Shown here piece after piece: positions 52,497 to 53,781 of a stretch of 53,781 nt of DNA. Position numbers and translations under genes: made by a program. A model generated the notes under the pieces. The model did no database searches and was not told where the DNA came from. It worked only from the letters and a program-made list of their open reading frames with translations. The first letter of the stretch is position 1, and every line of letters begins with the position of its first letter. Origin of the DNA: Lucifugimonas sp038150225 (GTDB taxonomy: Bacteria > Chloroflexota > Dehalococcoidia > Lucifugimonadales > Lucifugimonadaceae); NCBI GenBank assembly GCA_038150225.1, contig JAYQWG010000012.1, positions 1 through 53,781 on the forward strand, read 5' to 3'.

Positions 52497-53514
52497 TCTC
52501 AGATTCGCCATCCCGTCCACGGGAGCACTCTACGACGGCACAGCAAAGCTTCTTTCCGACTGTGGTCTGGGCGTGCGACGAGCTAACTCGCGTCGATACA
52601 CAGCGGATATTCCTGCGCTCCCAGGTGTTGATGTTCTATACCAACGACAATCTGACATCACGATTGAAATTGATGGCGGCAGCGCTGACATAGGAATCGT
52701 TGGACTTGATCGATTCTACGAGTCTCGACTTGAGCAAGGTGACACCGTCCTCGTCCACGATGGATTGGGATTTGGCGACAGTAAGCTCGTAATTGCCGTT
52801 CCCGACGCGTGGCTCGATGTCACAAATATGGCCGATCTTGCTGAAATAGCGCTCGAATTTCGGGCGCGCGGTCGAGATCTACGCATTGCAACCAAGTATC
52901 CCCGTCTTGTGAAACGTTTCTTTAATGAGAACGGCGTCAACTATGTAAACATGGTTCACGTTTCCGGTGGTTTAGAGGCGGCACCTGTCATGGGTTACGC
53001 CGACATCATCGCGGACATCACCGCGACCGGAACCACTCTCAGAGAAAATGGATTGCGGATTCTGCTGGATGGCGTTGTGATTTCATCTCAATCAGCAATC
53101 GTCGGCGGGGGGTCTGCACTCGCAAATGACCCTCAGAAACTCGAACTAGCTCGTCAGATTCTCGAGAAGATCGAAGCCAACTTGAGAGCTCGAAAGTACC
53201 AGCGCGTGACTTGCGACCTCGAAGGTGAGTCGGAAGATGAGGTCGCCAGACAGGTAATGAGTCGAAAGGGACTTGGCGGTCTTGATGGGCCAACCATTTC
53301 TGCCGTGCACACTGGAAAGCAAACTACCTGGTTCACGGTGCAGGTCCTTGTGAGAAAGTCTGAGCTTTCGGACGTCGTTGGGCACTTCCGTAACCTCGGT
53401 GGAATCGGAATAACTGCAAACGATGTTCAGTATGTATACCGCGACCGCTGTGAAGCGTACGAATCGTTGCTGGAACGATTGAAGCCGTACGTAAACAAGC
53501 AGGGCCAGTCGTGA
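52489..53514 (+). CDS. hisG: ATP phosphoribosyltransferase, long form
   Basis: 341 residues from ATG 52489; GGAGG is six bases upstream and the start overlaps the hisZ stop. The catalytic part has LRFAIPSTGALYDGTAKLL, DIGIVGLDRFYE, RIATKYPRLVKRFF and VSGGLEAAPVMGYADIIADITATG (PRPP loop). A C-terminal domain of about 110 residues, DLEGESEDEVARQ through GIGITANDVQYVYRD, looks like the regulatory domain of long-form HisG. It makes the first histidine-pathway intermediate. Having both HisZ and a long-form C-terminus is unusual. Confidence 0.9.
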   Translation: MSNLRFAIPSTGALYDGTAKLLSDCGLGVRRANSRRYTADIPALPGVDVLYQRQSDITIEIDGGSADIGIVGLDRFYESRLEQGDTVLVHDGLGFGDSKLVIAVPDAWLDVTNMADLAEIALEFRARGRDLRIATKYPRLVKRFFNENGVNYVNMVHVSGGLEAAPVMGYADIIADITATGTTLRENGLRILLDGVVISSQSAIVGGGSALANDPQKLELARQILEKIEANLRARKYQRVTCDLEGESEDEVARQVMSRKGLGGLDGPTISAVHTGKQTTWFTVQVLVRKSELSDVVGHFRNLGGIGITANDVQYVYRDRCEAYESLLERLKPYVNKQGQS

Positions 53515-53781
53515 AGAGACTAGTCGGACTCGAAGCTGGACTGACTCACTTCGAGAATAACCGAACTGTCGTCGCCGATTCGATTCTTTCCGATGGCAAC
53601 GGTCTGTTCAAGGATCAGTTGAATCCGAGCGACTTTGCGTCTCGAGTAATCGACATCGTCAAAAAAGAAGGTGATGCCGGTGTTCGACGCATCAGCGCGT
53701 CGTTGGACAAGGATGAGCTTGAGTTTTTTGAAGTAACGCAAGAACAGCTTGATTCAGCGGTCGATCAGCTTGATGCAAACT
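53511..53781 (+). CDS. hisD: Histidinol dehydrogenase, N-terminal part (runs off the window)
   Basis: The GTG at 53511 overlaps the hisG stop (GTGA), and 90 codons stay open to the window end. The segment SRVIDIVKKEGDAGVRRISASLDKDELEFF and VTQEQLDSAVDQLD has the helical N-terminal pattern of HisD (VRDII..VREEGDAAL..., then V..EE...A...L). The catalytic region is beyond the edge. The gene follows hisG with translational coupling, as expected in a his operon. Confidence 0.75.
   Translation, partial: MKRLVGLEAGLTHFENNRTVVADSILSDGNGLFKDQLNPSDFASRVIDIVKKEGDAGVRRISASLDKDELEFFEVTQEQLDSAVDQLDAN

Noticed and set aside
1..53781. CRISPR arrays, insertion sequences and prophage genes
   Set aside because: No regularly spaced repeats, transposase, integrase or phage structural genes were seen in the window.

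Overview
The window (about 50% GC, dense short-spaced genes on both strands, ATG/GTG/TTG starts) looks like a chromosomal segment of a free-living, aerobic, heterotrophic bacterium. Gene content suggests the Chloroflexota, possibly the marine SAR202 lineage: enolase-superfamily, IlvD/Edd and 2-hydroxyacid dehydrogenase genes, corrinoid methyl transfer, a family-5 lipoprotein with an acidic Ala/Pro/Thr linker, and small CxCxxC proteins. This assignment is inference; no rRNA is present.

Layout. 1-1.2 kb: tRNA-Thr(CGU) and a frameshifted secreted protein. 1.3-4.6 kb: a VOC protein, a TIM-barrel isomerase, a decayed transglutaminase and a 2-hydroxyacid dehydrogenase. 4.6-10.6 kb: a seven-gene minus-strand corrinoid methyl-transfer cluster (URO-D-type methyltransferase, B12 protein, ferredoxin-ASKHA reactivator, homocysteine methyltransferase, virulence-factor-domain protein and two unrecognised proteins). 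10.7-19.3 kb: a hydroxyacid dehydrogenase; an ABC transporter (binding lipoprotein and two permeases, no ATPase); then a hydroxyisobutyrate/tartronate-semialdehyde reductase-like gene, a tartrate/malate dehydrogenase and an aldo/keto reductase. 19.3-23.1 kb: an IlvD/Edd dehydratase, a C45 acyltransferase, small proteins and a lone receiver. 23.3-28.9 kb: ComM with an in-frame stop in its normal N-terminus, RNase D, a thiolase, an ATC-hydrolase-like protein, a zinc ribbon and an unknown. 29-31.8 kb: MscS channel facing a GT20 glycosyltransferase (osmotic pair).

32-39 kb is housekeeping: alaS, ruvX, aroE, aroC, aroK, aroB. 39.1-41.1 kb (minus) is threonine synthase, a stand-alone NIL protein and a MoaD-like carrier ending Gly-Gly-Ile-Ser, a possible protein-thiocarboxylate sulfur route. 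41.3-50.1 kb is an inferred sugar/sugar-acid island with two amidohydrolase-2 enzymes, two DUF4432-like mutarotase paralogues, an enolase-superfamily dehydratase, a zinc polyol dehydrogenase and an aldo/keto reductase. 50.1 kb to the end is DegV, then hisZ-hisG-hisD (hisD runs off the edge).

Most worth checking: the C-terminally extended sulfur carrier beside threonine synthase and NIL; the corrinoid cluster with its two unknown proteins; ruvX, which has no ATG/GTG/TTG that keeps the catalytic Asp; HisZ next to a long-form HisG; and three disrupted genes within the first 24 kb.
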